From contig CAXMMR010000018.1 in the NCBI GenBank assembly GCA_963692975.2, forward strand, positions 84,698 to 148,697: a DNA stretch of 64,000 nt. Direction: 5' to 3'. A program made the translations under genes and the position numbers. The notes below the pieces were generated by a model. It saw nothing but the letters and a program-made list of their open reading frames with translations. It was not told the origin of the DNA and did no database searches. The stretch comes from CAXMMR01 sp963692975 (GTDB lineage: Bacteria; Pseudomonadota; Alphaproteobacteria; Acetobacterales; Acetobacteraceae). Shown piece after piece: positions 43,926 to 52,165 of this stretch (its first letter is position 1; each line of letters starts with the position of its first letter).

Positions 43926-45002
43926 ATGACGCTCCACAGCGCGCTGCTCGCCGCTTGCCTGCTCGCGGCACTGCCCGTGACGGCGCAGGCTGCGGTGCCG
44001 CTGGTGCAATCCGGCCCGATCAGCTTCGCCCCGCTGGTGCGCCGCGTCGTTCCCGCGGTCGTCAACATCGCCGTCACCGAGAGCGTCGACAGCAACGGCA
44101 ACCCCGTCGACACCGCCAGCGAAGTGCCGCCCGAGCTGCGCGGCACACCGGTCGAGCGCCAGTTTCGCGACCGCCAGCGCCGCCGCCGCGAGCAGGTGGT
44201 CGGCGCCGGCTCCGGCTTCATCATCGACCCGTCCGGCGTGATCGTCACCAACAACCACGTCGTCGGCCATGCCGACCGGATCGTCGTCTCGCTCTCGGAC
44301 GGGCGCGAGCTGCCGGCCAGCATGGTCGGCGCCGACGAGCTCACCGACATCGCGGTGATCCGCGTCGCCAGCCCCAGCGCGCTGCCCTATGTGCCCTGGG
44401 GCAACAGCGACGCGCTGCAGATCGGCGACTGGATCATGGCCGCCGGCAACCCGTTCGGCCTCGGCTCCTCGGTCACCGCCGGCATCGTCTCGGCGCGCGG
44501 CCGCGACATCGGCGCCGGGCCGTTCGACGACTTCATCCAGCTCGACGCGCCGATCAACCCGGGCAACTCCGGCGGCCCGACCTTCAACCTGTCCGGCGAG
44601 GTGGTGGCGCTGAACACCGCCCTCGTGTCGCCCACCGGCGGCTCGGTCGGCATCGGCTTTGCGATCCCCTCCAACATCGTCGCCGGCATCGTCGCGACGC
44701 TGCGCGCCACCGGCCACATCGAGCGCGGCTGGCTCGGCGTCACCCTGGAGGACCCGCATGGCGCGACCGACGGCGTCACGATCACCGCGATTGACCAGAC
44801 CGGCCCAGGCTCGCGCGGCGGCCTGCGCGAGGGCGACGTGATCCTCAGCATCGACGGCACCAAGCTTGACAGCGCCCGCGTCCTGACCCGCCTCGTCGCC
44901 GCCGCCGGGCCGCGCCACGTGCTGCGCGTCCAGCTGCGCCGCCAGGGCGGAACGCTGGCGCTGATGGTCGCAACCGGGCTGCGACCGAGCCCACCGGGTT
45001 AA
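43926..45002 (+). CDS. HtrA/DegP-like periplasmic S1C serine protease with one PDZ domain
   Basis: This 358-residue exported protease has a signal peptide ending TAQAA (about residue 23). The trypsin-like triad is H111 (VTNNHVVG), D141 (ELTDIAVI) and S215 (NPGNSGGPTF), followed by GIGFAIPSNIV. A single C-terminal PDZ domain (RGWLGVTLEDP...SRGGLREGDVILSIDG) makes it DegS/HhoB-like in layout, although it has a cleavable signal rather than an anchor. The basic stretch RQFRDRQRRRREQ at 78-90 is the LA-loop region. A response regulator gene starts 15 bp downstream, so envelope-stress control by that two-component system is plausible. Confidence 0.9.
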   Translation: MTLHSALLAACLLAALPVTAQAAVPLVQSGPISFAPLVRRVVPAVVNIAVTESVDSNGNPVDTASEVPPELRGTPVERQFRDRQRRRREQVVGAGSGFIIDPSGVIVTNNHVVGHADRIVVSLSDGRELPASMVGADELTDIAVIRVASPSALPYVPWGNSDALQIGDWIMAAGNPFGLGSSVTAGIVSARGRDIGAGPFDDFIQLDAPINPGNSGGPTFNLSGEVVALNTALVSPTGGSVGIGFAIPSNIVAGIVATLRATGHIERGWLGVTLEDPHGATDGVTITAIDQTGPGSRGGLREGDVILSIDGTKLDSARVLTRLVAAAGPRHVLRVQLRRQGGTLALMVATGLRPSPPG

Positions 45003-45017
45003 GGAGACATCGGCAGC

Positions 45018-45701
45018 ATGCGCATCCTGATGGTCGAGGACGACCCCACCGTGGCGGGCTTCGTGGTCAAGGGACTGCGCGAGGCCGGACACGTCGTCGA
45101 GCACGCCGATAACGGCCGCGACGGGCTGTTCCTCGCCGCCAGCGAAGGCTTCGACGCGATCATCCTCGACCGCATGCTGCCCGGCGGCATAGACGGCATC
45201 CGCATCCTGGAAACGTTGCGCTCTCAGCACAACGCCGTGCCGGTGCTGGTGCTCTCCGCCCTCTCGCAGGTCGACGAGCGTGTCGCCGGCCTCAAGGCGG
45301 GCGGCGACGACTACCTCACCAAGCCGTTCGCCTTTTCCGAGCTGCTCGCCCGCGTCGAGGCGCTGACCCGCCGCGGCAAGAGCGAGGGCCCACAGACCCG
45401 TCTCGTCGTCGGCGACCTGGAGATGGACCTGCTGTCACGCGGGGTGAAGCGCGGCGCGTCCAAGATCGACCTGCAGCCGCGCGAGTTCCGGCTGCTCGAA
45501 TACCTGATGCGCCATGCCGGCCAGGTGGTGACCCGCACGATGCTGCTAGAGGGCGTCTGGGACTACCATTTTGATCCGCAAACGAACGTGATCGACGTGC
45601 ACGTCTCCCGGCTGCGGCAGAAGATCGACAAGCCGTTCGCCTCGGCAATGATCCACACCATCCGCAACGCCGGCTACATGCTGCGGCCGAGCGAGACATA
45701 G
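45018..45701 (+). CDS. OmpR/PhoB-family response regulator
   Basis: This 227-residue regulator has a receiver domain with the acidic pair ED at 7-8, phospho-acceptor D51 (DAIILDRMLPGG), the Thr/Ser switch VLVLSAL and the conserved Lys in DYLTKPFAFSELLARV. The C-terminal winged helix shows LQPREFRLLEYLMRHAGQVVTRTMLLEGVWDYHFDPQTNVIDVHVSRLRQKID. A sensor kinase gene follows after repeat A3. The protein resembles the QseB/CusR-like branch; the signal is unknown. Confidence 0.92.
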   Translation: MRILMVEDDPTVAGFVVKGLREAGHVVEHADNGRDGLFLAASEGFDAIILDRMLPGGIDGIRILETLRSQHNAVPVLVLSALSQVDERVAGLKAGGDDYLTKPFAFSELLARVEALTRRGKSEGPQTRLVVGDLEMDLLSRGVKRGASKIDLQPREFRLLEYLMRHAGQVVTRTMLLEGVWDYHFDPQTNVIDVHVSRLRQKIDKPFASAMIHTIRNAGYMLRPSET

Positions 45702-45709
45702 AAAGCGAA

Positions 45710-45834
45710 GCAAGAGGTTCTTTGTCAAAAAAGAACCAAAAAACTTTTGCTCGTCGACGTGTGATGCCTCCAACGACGCCCACCAAAACGGAGAAAAGTT
45801 TTTTGCTTCTTTTTTTCAAAAAAGAAGCGCTTGT
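45710..45834. repeat. A/T-arm palindromic dispersed repeat, copy A3
   Basis: Left half GGTTCTTTGTCAAAAAAGAACC and CAAAAAACTTTTG; right half AAAAGTTTTTTGCTTCTTTTTTTCAAAAAAGAAGCGCTT. It separates the response regulator from its kinase, so kinase expression may be attenuated relative to the regulator. Confidence 0.78.
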
Positions 45835-45868
45835 CTTAAAATCGCGCCTGCGAGCCCGCAGCCGGCTG

Positions 45869-47233
45869 ATGCGCTCGGCCAGCGTCCGCCTGGCCGCCGC
45901 CTACGGTGCGGTGTTCGGCCTCTCGGCCATCGGCCTGGTCCTGGTCCTCTGGTGGGCCAGCGCCGGCCTGCTCGACCGCCAGGTCGAGGCGGCGATCCGC
46001 GCCGACGCGCAAGGCCTGGCCGAGCGCTGGGACGAGGGCGGCCTGCCGGTGCTGATCCTGACCATCCAGGAGCGCCTCAGCGAAAACGTCGACGACGACG
46101 CGCTCTACCTCCTGGTCGATCCCCGCCTGAACCGGATCGCCGGCAACCTGGAGGCCTGGCCGCGCGGCGTCGTCATCGCCGGCGCCTGGTACGAGCTGTC
46201 GATCCAGCGTGCCGGGCTGCGCTCGATCGCCACCGTTCAGCGCTTCGACCTGCCCGGCGGCTTCTGGCTGCTGGTCGGCCGCGACACCCGCACCCGGGTG
46301 CAGCTGCGCCATCTGCTGACCGACGCGCTGCTCTGGGCGCTCGCCGTCGTGCTGCTGTTCGGCGTCGCCGGCGCGCTGCTGCTGCGCGGCCTGTTCCGCA
46401 CCATGGTCGCCTCGGTCTCGCGCACCGCCACCGCGATCGCCGGCGGCGACCTCGGCCAGCGCGTGGCGCTCACCGGCCGCGGCGACGAGTTCGACCGCAT
46501 GGCCGGCGCGATCAACGTCATGCTCGACCGCATCACCCGGCTGATGGACGGCGTGCGCGAGGTCAGCAACGCCATCGCGCACGACCTGCGAACCCCGATC
46601 ACCCGCGCCCGCGCCCGGCTCGAGGATGCCGCCGGCCACGCCGATGGCGAACCCGCCTTACGCGCCGCAGTGGAGCGGGCGGTCGCCGACCTCGACGGCG
46701 TCACCGCGGTGTTCGAGGCGCTGCTGCGGATCGCCGAGATCGAGGCCGGCGCCCGCCGCTCCGCCTTCGCCGAGCTCGACCTCGCCCCCCTGCTCGCCGA
46801 CCTCGCCGAGCTCTACGCCGCCGCCGCCGAGGAGCACGGAATTCAGCTGCGCCTGGTCTGCCCCGACACCATCAGCGTGTTCGGCGACCGCAGCCTGATC
46901 CAGCAGGCGGTCGCCAACCTGCTCGACAACGCCCTCAAATTCGCGCCCGACGCCAGCGTAGTCACCCTGAGCGCCGCGCCCGAGGCCGACGGCACCCGCA
47001 TCACCGTCGCCGACCAAGGGCTCGGCATCCCGCCGGAGGACGTCGCTCGCGCCGCGCAGCGCTTCTTCCGCGGCGAGCAGGCGCGGCATACGCCCGGCTC
47101 GGGGCTGGGCCTCGCGCTCGTCCAGGCGGTCGCCCAGCTGCATGACGGCGAGCTGCTGCTCGCGCCGGCGGCAAACCGCCAGCCGCCGGGACTCGCCGCC
47201 TCGGTGGTGCTCCGCTCCCGCCAGGGGGCGTGA
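45869..47233 (+). CDS. Sensor histidine kinase
   Basis: This 454-residue inner-membrane kinase has a first span LAAAYGAVFGLSAIGLVLVLWWAS, a periplasmic domain of about 115 residues and a second span LLWALAVVLLFGVAGALLL. A HAMP domain follows (RTMVASVSRTATAIAGGDLGQRV), then the phospho-acceptor H238 in NAIAHDLRTPITRARARLE and the ATPase domain with N-box AVANLLDNALKFAP, G1 VADQGLGIPPED and G2 GSGLGLALVQAVAQLH. ATG 45869 is chosen because the in-frame extension upstream is translated repeat A3 (Lys/Phe-rich). It pairs with the preceding response regulator. Confidence 0.88.
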   Translation: MRSASVRLAAAYGAVFGLSAIGLVLVLWWASAGLLDRQVEAAIRADAQGLAERWDEGGLPVLILTIQERLSENVDDDALYLLVDPRLNRIAGNLEAWPRGVVIAGAWYELSIQRAGLRSIATVQRFDLPGGFWLLVGRDTRTRVQLRHLLTDALLWALAVVLLFGVAGALLLRGLFRTMVASVSRTATAIAGGDLGQRVALTGRGDEFDRMAGAINVMLDRITRLMDGVREVSNAIAHDLRTPITRARARLEDAAGHADGEPALRAAVERAVADLDGVTAVFEALLRIAEIEAGARRSAFAELDLAPLLADLAELYAAAAEEHGIQLRLVCPDTISVFGDRSLIQQAVANLLDNALKFAPDASVVTLSAAPEADGTRITVADQGLGIPPEDVARAAQRFFRGEQARHTPGSGLGLALVQAVAQLHDGELLLAPAANRQPPGLAASVVLRSRQGA

Positions 47234-47345
47234 CCCGCATGCGACCGCGACGCGCCCGGCCCGGGGTCGCGATCACCCGCCACCATGGACGGGACGTCAT
47301 GCCAACCTCATGCGCCTGACAGGCATACCTGCGTATAGGAGTAGG

Positions 47346-47675
47346 ATGAGGTTCGGCCCGGCCCTGCTGCTCTGCTGGGCGACCACGCTCGTGACGGCGT
47401 CCGGCGTGATCGCGGGTGCGAGCCCGGTCGCCGCCGACCTGCCGATGGCGGTCACCTCCGACACGCCCGAATATTGCGCAACGCTGCAGCGCCTGGCCAA
47501 TGCGGCGCCGAACCCCTCGATCGAGGTGCGCCGCCTGATCGCCGAGGGCCAGGACATGTGCGACCGCGGCGAGGTGCGCGGCGGCATCGCCCGGCTGCGC
47601 CGCGCCCTCGTCGTCGAGCGCCATCACGCGCCCGCCGGCGGCAGCGAGGCGACGACCGCGCCGCCGCCGCGTTAA
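47346..47675 (+). CDS. Small secreted protein of unknown function
   Basis: This 109-residue protein has a signal peptide (MRFGPALLLCWATTLVTASGVIAGASPVAA). A short helical mature domain, TPEYCATLQRLANAAPNPSIEVRRLIAEGQDMCDRGEVRGGIARLRRAL, contains two cysteines that could form a disulfide, followed by a low-complexity Ala/Pro tail. GGAG precedes ATG 47346. It is 113 bp downstream of the kinase gene and 25 bp before the GST gene. I do not recognise the family; the pattern suggests a periplasmic helical-hairpin protein, possibly connected to the two-component system. Confidence 0.65.
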   Translation: MRFGPALLLCWATTLVTASGVIAGASPVAADLPMAVTSDTPEYCATLQRLANAAPNPSIEVRRLIAEGQDMCDRGEVRGGIARLRRALVVERHHAPAGGSEATTAPPPR

Positions 47676-47700
47676 CCCGGCTCCCGCAAGGAGCCCTGGC

Positions 47701-48384
47701 ATGATCGACCTCTACTACTGGCCCACGCCGAACGGCCACAAGATCACGATGTTCCTGGAGGAGGCTGGCCTCGACTACGAGATCCATCCGGTCAACATCG
47801 GCGCCGGCGACCAGTTCAAGCCCGACTTCCTGGCGATCTCCCCCAACAACCGCATGCCCGCCCTCGTCGACCACGCCCCCGCCGTCGGCGGCGCCCCGAT
47901 CTCGGTGTTCGAAAGCGGCGCCATGCTGCTCTATCTCGCCGAGAAAACCGGCCGCTTCCTGCCCCTCGACACCGCCGCCCGCTTCGACGTCCTGCAATGG
48001 CTGTTCTGGCAGATGGGCGGCCTCGGCCCGATGCTCGGCCAGAACCACCATTTCAGCGTCTACGCCCCCGAGCGCATCCCCTACGCCACCGACCGCTACG
48101 TCAACGAAACAGCCCGCCTCTACGGCGTGCTCGACCGCAACCTCGCCAAGCGCGAATTCGTCGGCGGCGCCGAGTACACGATCGCCGACATGGCCTGCTA
48201 CCCCTGGATCGTCCCCTACGAGCGCCAGAAGCAGTCGCTGGACACGTTCCCGAACGTCAAACGCTGGTTCGAAGCCACCCAATCCCGCCCCGCAACCGTC
48301 GAGGCCTACGCCAAAGGCACTGCCATCAGCACCGTCTCCTCAGTCACCGAAGAGTCGCGAAAAATCCTGTTCGGTCAGAAGTAG
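47701..48384 (+). CDS. Glutathione S-transferase family protein
   Basis: This 227-residue cytosolic GST of the bacterial Nu/YghU-like type has the N-terminal thioredoxin fold: IDLYYWPTPNGHKITMFLEEAGLDYEIHPVNIGAGDQFKPDFLAISPNNRMPALVD. The cis-Pro is in NNRMPAL and the glutathione-binding FESGAMLLYLAEK motif follows. The C-terminal helical domain contains MGGLGPMLGQNHHF and YTIADMACYPWI. Thr-Pro-Asn at the active-site turn replaces the usual Ser/Cys, as in YghU/Ure2p-like enzymes. It lies 25 bp after the small secreted protein gene. Confidence 0.9.
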   Translation: MIDLYYWPTPNGHKITMFLEEAGLDYEIHPVNIGAGDQFKPDFLAISPNNRMPALVDHAPAVGGAPISVFESGAMLLYLAEKTGRFLPLDTAARFDVLQWLFWQMGGLGPMLGQNHHFSVYAPERIPYATDRYVNETARLYGVLDRNLAKREFVGGAEYTIADMACYPWIVPYERQKQSLDTFPNVKRWFEATQSRPATVEAYAKGTAISTVSSVTEESRKILFGQK

Positions 48385-48390
48385 CGAAAG

Positions 48391-48440
48391 AAAGGCCAGG
48401 GCTCTGCCCTGGACCCGCTGGGGCCCGCGGCCCCAGACCC
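48391..48440. repeat. GC-rich palindromic dispersed repeat, copy B2
   Basis: AAGGCCAGGGCTCTGCCCTGG is followed by a second hairpin GGGGCCCGCGGCCCC. It lies directly after the GST stop, between convergent genes. It marks the left edge of the lower-GC AIPR region. Confidence 0.75.
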
Positions 48441-48694
48441 GCACAACTTGGAATATAAACTGCCACGTTCTTGCTCTAGGACACCATCCAATCCCGCTGT
48501 CGCAAGCGCTGAGCTACTCGCGTGAAACACCGAAAGCCGGCGCGCGAGAAGATGTAAGCCGCAGAACTATGTACGATAACTACACAAAACAATAACCCTA
48601 AACTTGTCTCGCCAATGCCAAGGCGTTGATTTAACAAACGCCCACCGACAGGCGACGTAAACGTTTCCCTGGACGCGATGCCCGTCCAGCGAGG

Positions 48695-50395
48695 TCAGGC
48701 TCTCTTCTCTTCAGCTAGAACAGCATCGAATTTCCTGAGGATCTCCTCCTGACGTTCTCGGTTCTTGAAGACATTGCCTGGATAGCCATCCGGAAAGAGA
48801 TCATTTACTAAGGGGGTTATTACGGCAATGTTCCTCCGCGTGATATCCCGCACCTTCTCTAAAAGACCTTCTGACAAGTCGGCTTCGGCTTCCCATTCTC
48901 CTATCAATTCTCGAAATACTGTAAAGAGAATGAACCGGTTCGCATGAACAGAAATCAGCCGGCCCCGTCCATCTAGAATCCTAGCATCCTCCCCGAGTTG
49001 ATCATCTACACGGCGCATGATCAGAACCGCTTTCCAAAGATGCTCCGCTGTTGTTCCGTCATTGAATAATCTTGTGTAAGGTTCTTTGGAAGTGTTCTCC
49101 CAAAGTCCGCTGATATAACGCTTCGCAGCAACGGCCAGTCGGAGGTCACCGCTAGCACAAGCAGCAGCCACGGTCGCATCTCTTATAGTAAAGCCGTCGG
49201 CAGTGTTTGGATCTCCCTCTCCCCGGCGATACGTATAAACTTTACCAATCGTAGCCGCCTCTCGGCGAAGACGGTCTTGATTTGGGTCCGCGGCGACAAA
49301 ATCAACGGGGCTTAAATCGTTTTGGGTGTTGTTAGCTGTGGTTATTTCCACGGCTAACAACTCTGGCGTTTTGATGAGCGAAATGATCCTGAGATGGACT
49401 TCTGCGTCTTTCAGATTTGCGCCCTCAGAAGCGGATCTCGCTAATGAACTAACTGTCTGCGCTCCATTTATAATGCTAATTCGCGTAACATCAAAAACAC
49501 CCGTCTCTGTTGTTTGTCCGCCAACGGGCGCCTTCTTGAAATCCTCGCATATTGCTGTGATGCCATTGTTAAAGTACCAAAAGTTATGCGGTTCAGATCT
49601 TGCCGTATGCCTGATGCCGTCGTTCACTTCAGACTTCTCTATACCAAATCGTAGATTCTCGCTGAACAATCGCGAGCCATAATCCTTGAATATTCGGACG
49701 ATATCCTCGGCAGGAACCGCGCCGTAAACCGCTCGATAAGGATCGCGACGCAATCCCCAACTCTTTAGCAAGATCTGAACGTTGATGTTCTCCGGCCTCG
49801 CTTGCTTGCGAGCGACAGCGACTGCCCTCTCCAGGGTAAATTGCTGGAATTCTATGAACTGCTCGAAGCGGTTCATCTCGCTTAGGAATGTGTCCCGTGA
49901 GTCAACTATATGGTCGGAGAGGTCCTGTGCGCTTGTGTGAGCTAGCAGCAGAACGACCTCTGTATCAATGTCGCTGAGCATAGCTTGCACGGGCAGTTTA
50001 AACTTGTGCAAACCAGAATTCGTGGCTGTCCACTTCTGATTAACTACGTCCTTCACACCGTCCCTAAACCGATTGAACTCTGCTAGGTCCACACCCTTGC
50101 TTACGTTTGAAAGGAATTTACTCTGTCCCAGAAACAATTTTCTATGCTTGTCGCTGGCATAGATGCAGTCGATCCCGCCGTCATCGCCGCCATCTGTGAC
50201 TGCGGCAGCAGCATCGATTGGGCTGGCTTCGGTTAGATCAAGCAAGGATAAGGCCATATAGGCCCGTGATCTAAAAAGCCGCTCAATCTGCTCTGGGTCA
50301 CTCGCTTGTGAGTTCGGTATCACAATCAAGCCATCAAAGATCTGGTGAAGGCGTAAAGCAACACGTTCGACTGTGGGATTTGGCTCAGCAGTCAT
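48695..50395 (-). CDS. AIPR-family abortive infection/antiphage protein with nuclease-like N-terminus
   Basis: This 566-residue protein carries the AIPR (abortive infection phage resistance) domain. Its signatures are HNFWYFNNGITAICEDF at 270-286 and RISIINGAQTVSSLARS at 305-321, followed by TTANNTQNDLSPVDFVA. The N-terminus contains GIDCIY-x9-LFLGQSKF, where D76, Q91 and K93 form a PD-(D/E)xK-like (QxK) nuclease motif, as in Mrr-type restriction enzymes. Base composition is clearly AT-richer than both flanks, suggesting recent acquisition. It stands alone between GST and tldD with about 250 bp of non-coding sequence on each side. Role in phage defence is inferred from the family. Confidence 0.85.
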   Translation of the reverse strand: MTAEPNPTVERVALRLHQIFDGLIVIPNSQASDPEQIERLFRSRAYMALSLLDLTEASPIDAAAAVTDGGDDGGIDCIYASDKHRKLFLGQSKFLSNVSKGVDLAEFNRFRDGVKDVVNQKWTATNSGLHKFKLPVQAMLSDIDTEVVLLLAHTSAQDLSDHIVDSRDTFLSEMNRFEQFIEFQQFTLERAVAVARKQARPENINVQILLKSWGLRRDPYRAVYGAVPAEDIVRIFKDYGSRLFSENLRFGIEKSEVNDGIRHTARSEPHNFWYFNNGITAICEDFKKAPVGGQTTETGVFDVTRISIINGAQTVSSLARSASEGANLKDAEVHLRIISLIKTPELLAVEITTANNTQNDLSPVDFVAADPNQDRLRREAATIGKVYTYRRGEGDPNTADGFTIRDATVAAACASGDLRLAVAAKRYISGLWENTSKEPYTRLFNDGTTAEHLWKAVLIMRRVDDQLGEDARILDGRGRLISVHANRFILFTVFRELIGEWEAEADLSEGLLEKVRDITRRNIAVITPLVNDLFPDGYPGNVFKNRERQEEILRKFDAVLAEEKRA

Positions 50396-50655
50396 TCTAC
50401 TACCCTCATGCCCTCATCCTGCTTAGGCACTGCATCTTAAATCTCTTGTCGCAAGCCCGTCATTTCAGATGGCTTAGCCGCTCGGATGCCGAGCTAGACA
50501 AGATGAGCGCGAGTGTAGGTCGGGTTCGTGCCTCAACGAACAGCAGCTCACATGGGTCGCTGTCGGAGTGCGGGACATGATGACCCGCAGGCACTCCTAA
50601 GAGGTACACAAGCCCGTGTCGCTCCCAGCCAGGTGGGAAAGTCCCTAGCTTTGCT

Positions 50656-52092
50656 TCAAGCCGTCCCACCCACCGTCAGCCCCGACATCTTCAGCGTCGG
50701 CTGCCCGACCCCAACCGGCACCCCCTGCCCATTCTTCCCGCACGTTCCAATCCCCGGATCGAGCTCCAGATCGTTCCCAATCATCGTAACCTTCGTCAGC
50801 GCGTCCGGCCCGTTGCCGATCAGCGTCGCGCCCTTCACCGGCGCCGTCACGCGCCCGTCCTCGATCAGGTAAGCCTCGCTCGCCGAAAACACGAACTTGC
50901 CCGACGTGATGTCCACCTGCCCGCCGCCGAAATTGGCCGCATACAGCCCGCGCTTCACAGACGCGATCATCTCCTGCGGGTCGTGCTGCCCGCCCATCAT
51001 GATCGTGTTGGTCATCCGCGGCATCGGCGCATGCGCATACGATTGCCGCCGTCCGTTGCCGGTCGCCCGCACCCCCATCAGCCGCGCATTGAGCCGGTCC
51101 TGGATGTAGCCGGTCAGGATGCCGTCCTCGATCATCACCGTCCGCCCCGACGGCGTCCCCTCGTCGTCCACAGTGATCGAGCCGCGACGATCCGCCAGCG
51201 TGCCGTCATCCACCACCGTCACGCCGGGTGCCGCGATCCGCTGCCCCAGCAGCCCGGCGAAGGCGGACGTCTTCTTGCGGTTGAAGTCGCCCTCCAGCCC
51301 GTGCCCGATCGCCTCGTGCAGTAGGATGCCCGGCCAGCCATGGCCGAGCACAACCTCCATCTCGCCCGCCGGCGCCGGCTTGCTCTCCAGGTTCAGCGTC
51401 GCCTGCGCCAGCGCCTGCTCCACCGCGAACTGCCAGGCCTCCGGCGTCACCAGCCGGTTGTAGCTGAACCGGCCGCCGGCGCCGTAGCTGCCGCTCTCCC
51501 GCCGCCTGTCCTGCTCGACCACCACGCTGACGTTGAGCCGCACCAGCGGCCGCAAATCGGCCACCCGCACCCCGTCCACCCGGATGATCTGCACCGCCTG
51601 CCACTCGCCATACAGCGACGCCATCACCTGCGTGACCCGGCTGTCCCGCCCCCGCGCATAGGCGTCGATCTCGGCGAGAACACGCGTGCGGGCCGCAAAA
51701 TCCATCTCCGACAGCGGGTTCAGGTCTGAATACAGCCGCTGGTTCGAGGCCCTCGGCGCCTCCGCCCGCTCGCCCGAGCGCGACCCCTGCACCGCCGAGA
51801 CCGTCTCCGCCGCACGCTTCAGCGCCGCCGCCGAGATCTCGCCGGCATGCGCGTAGCCAGCCTCCTCGCCCCGCACCGCCCGCAGCCCGAAGCCGAACGA
51901 GGTGTCGAACCCGGCCGCGCGAATGCGCCCCTCCTCCAGCGCCAGCTGCTCGCTCTCGCGATACTCGAGGAACAGCTCGCCATCATCCATCAGCCCCAGC
52001 GTCTGGCTGACGACGCGCTCCGCCTCGTCACGGTCGAGCGCGGCGTCAGGGCGGTCGAAGAACAGGGCATCGGTGGCGGCGAGCGCGGACAT
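50656..52092 (-). CDS. tldD: Metalloprotease TldD
   Basis: This 478-residue TldD subunit of the TldD/TldE protease (PmbA/TldD family) degrades unfolded peptides such as CcdA and processes microcin precursors in E. coli. The zinc motif HEAIGHGLEGD lies in the middle of the protein, preceded by GEMEVVLGHGWPGILL. The C-terminal part carries PMPRMTNTIMMGGQHDPQEMIASVKRGLYAANFGGGQVDITSGKFVFSASEAYLIEDG. ATG 52092 is chosen because further upstream the frame runs into repeat B3. It lies 73 bp downstream of ctaA on the same strand. Confidence 0.93.
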   Translation of the reverse strand: MSALAATDALFFDRPDAALDRDEAERVVSQTLGLMDDGELFLEYRESEQLALEEGRIRAAGFDTSFGFGLRAVRGEEAGYAHAGEISAAALKRAAETVSAVQGSRSGERAEAPRASNQRLYSDLNPLSEMDFAARTRVLAEIDAYARGRDSRVTQVMASLYGEWQAVQIIRVDGVRVADLRPLVRLNVSVVVEQDRRRESGSYGAGGRFSYNRLVTPEAWQFAVEQALAQATLNLESKPAPAGEMEVVLGHGWPGILLHEAIGHGLEGDFNRKKTSAFAGLLGQRIAAPGVTVVDDGTLADRRGSITVDDEGTPSGRTVMIEDGILTGYIQDRLNARLMGVRATGNGRRQSYAHAPMPRMTNTIMMGGQHDPQEMIASVKRGLYAANFGGGQVDITSGKFVFSASEAYLIEDGRVTAPVKGATLIGNGPDALTKVTMIGNDLELDPGIGTCGKNGQGVPVGVGQPTLKMSGLTVGGTA

Positions 52093-52109
52093 GGGCGAAC
52101 TCCTGGAAG

Positions 52110-52164
52110 GAAGGCCAGGGCTTTGCCCTGGACCCACCAAGGGCCGATAGGCCCTTGGATCCCG
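52110..52164. repeat. GC-rich palindromic dispersed repeat, copy B3
   Basis: AAGGCCAGGGCTTTGCCCTGG is followed by the second hairpin AAGGGCCGATAGGCCCTT. It lies between ctaA and tldD and may terminate ctaA transcription. Confidence 0.75.
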
Positions 52165-52165
52165 A

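Noticed and set aside
45722..45868. Extended N-terminus of the sensor kinase (MSKKNQKTFARRR start)
   Set aside because: The extension is translated repeat A3; the conserved kinase start and first membrane span begin at ATG 45869.
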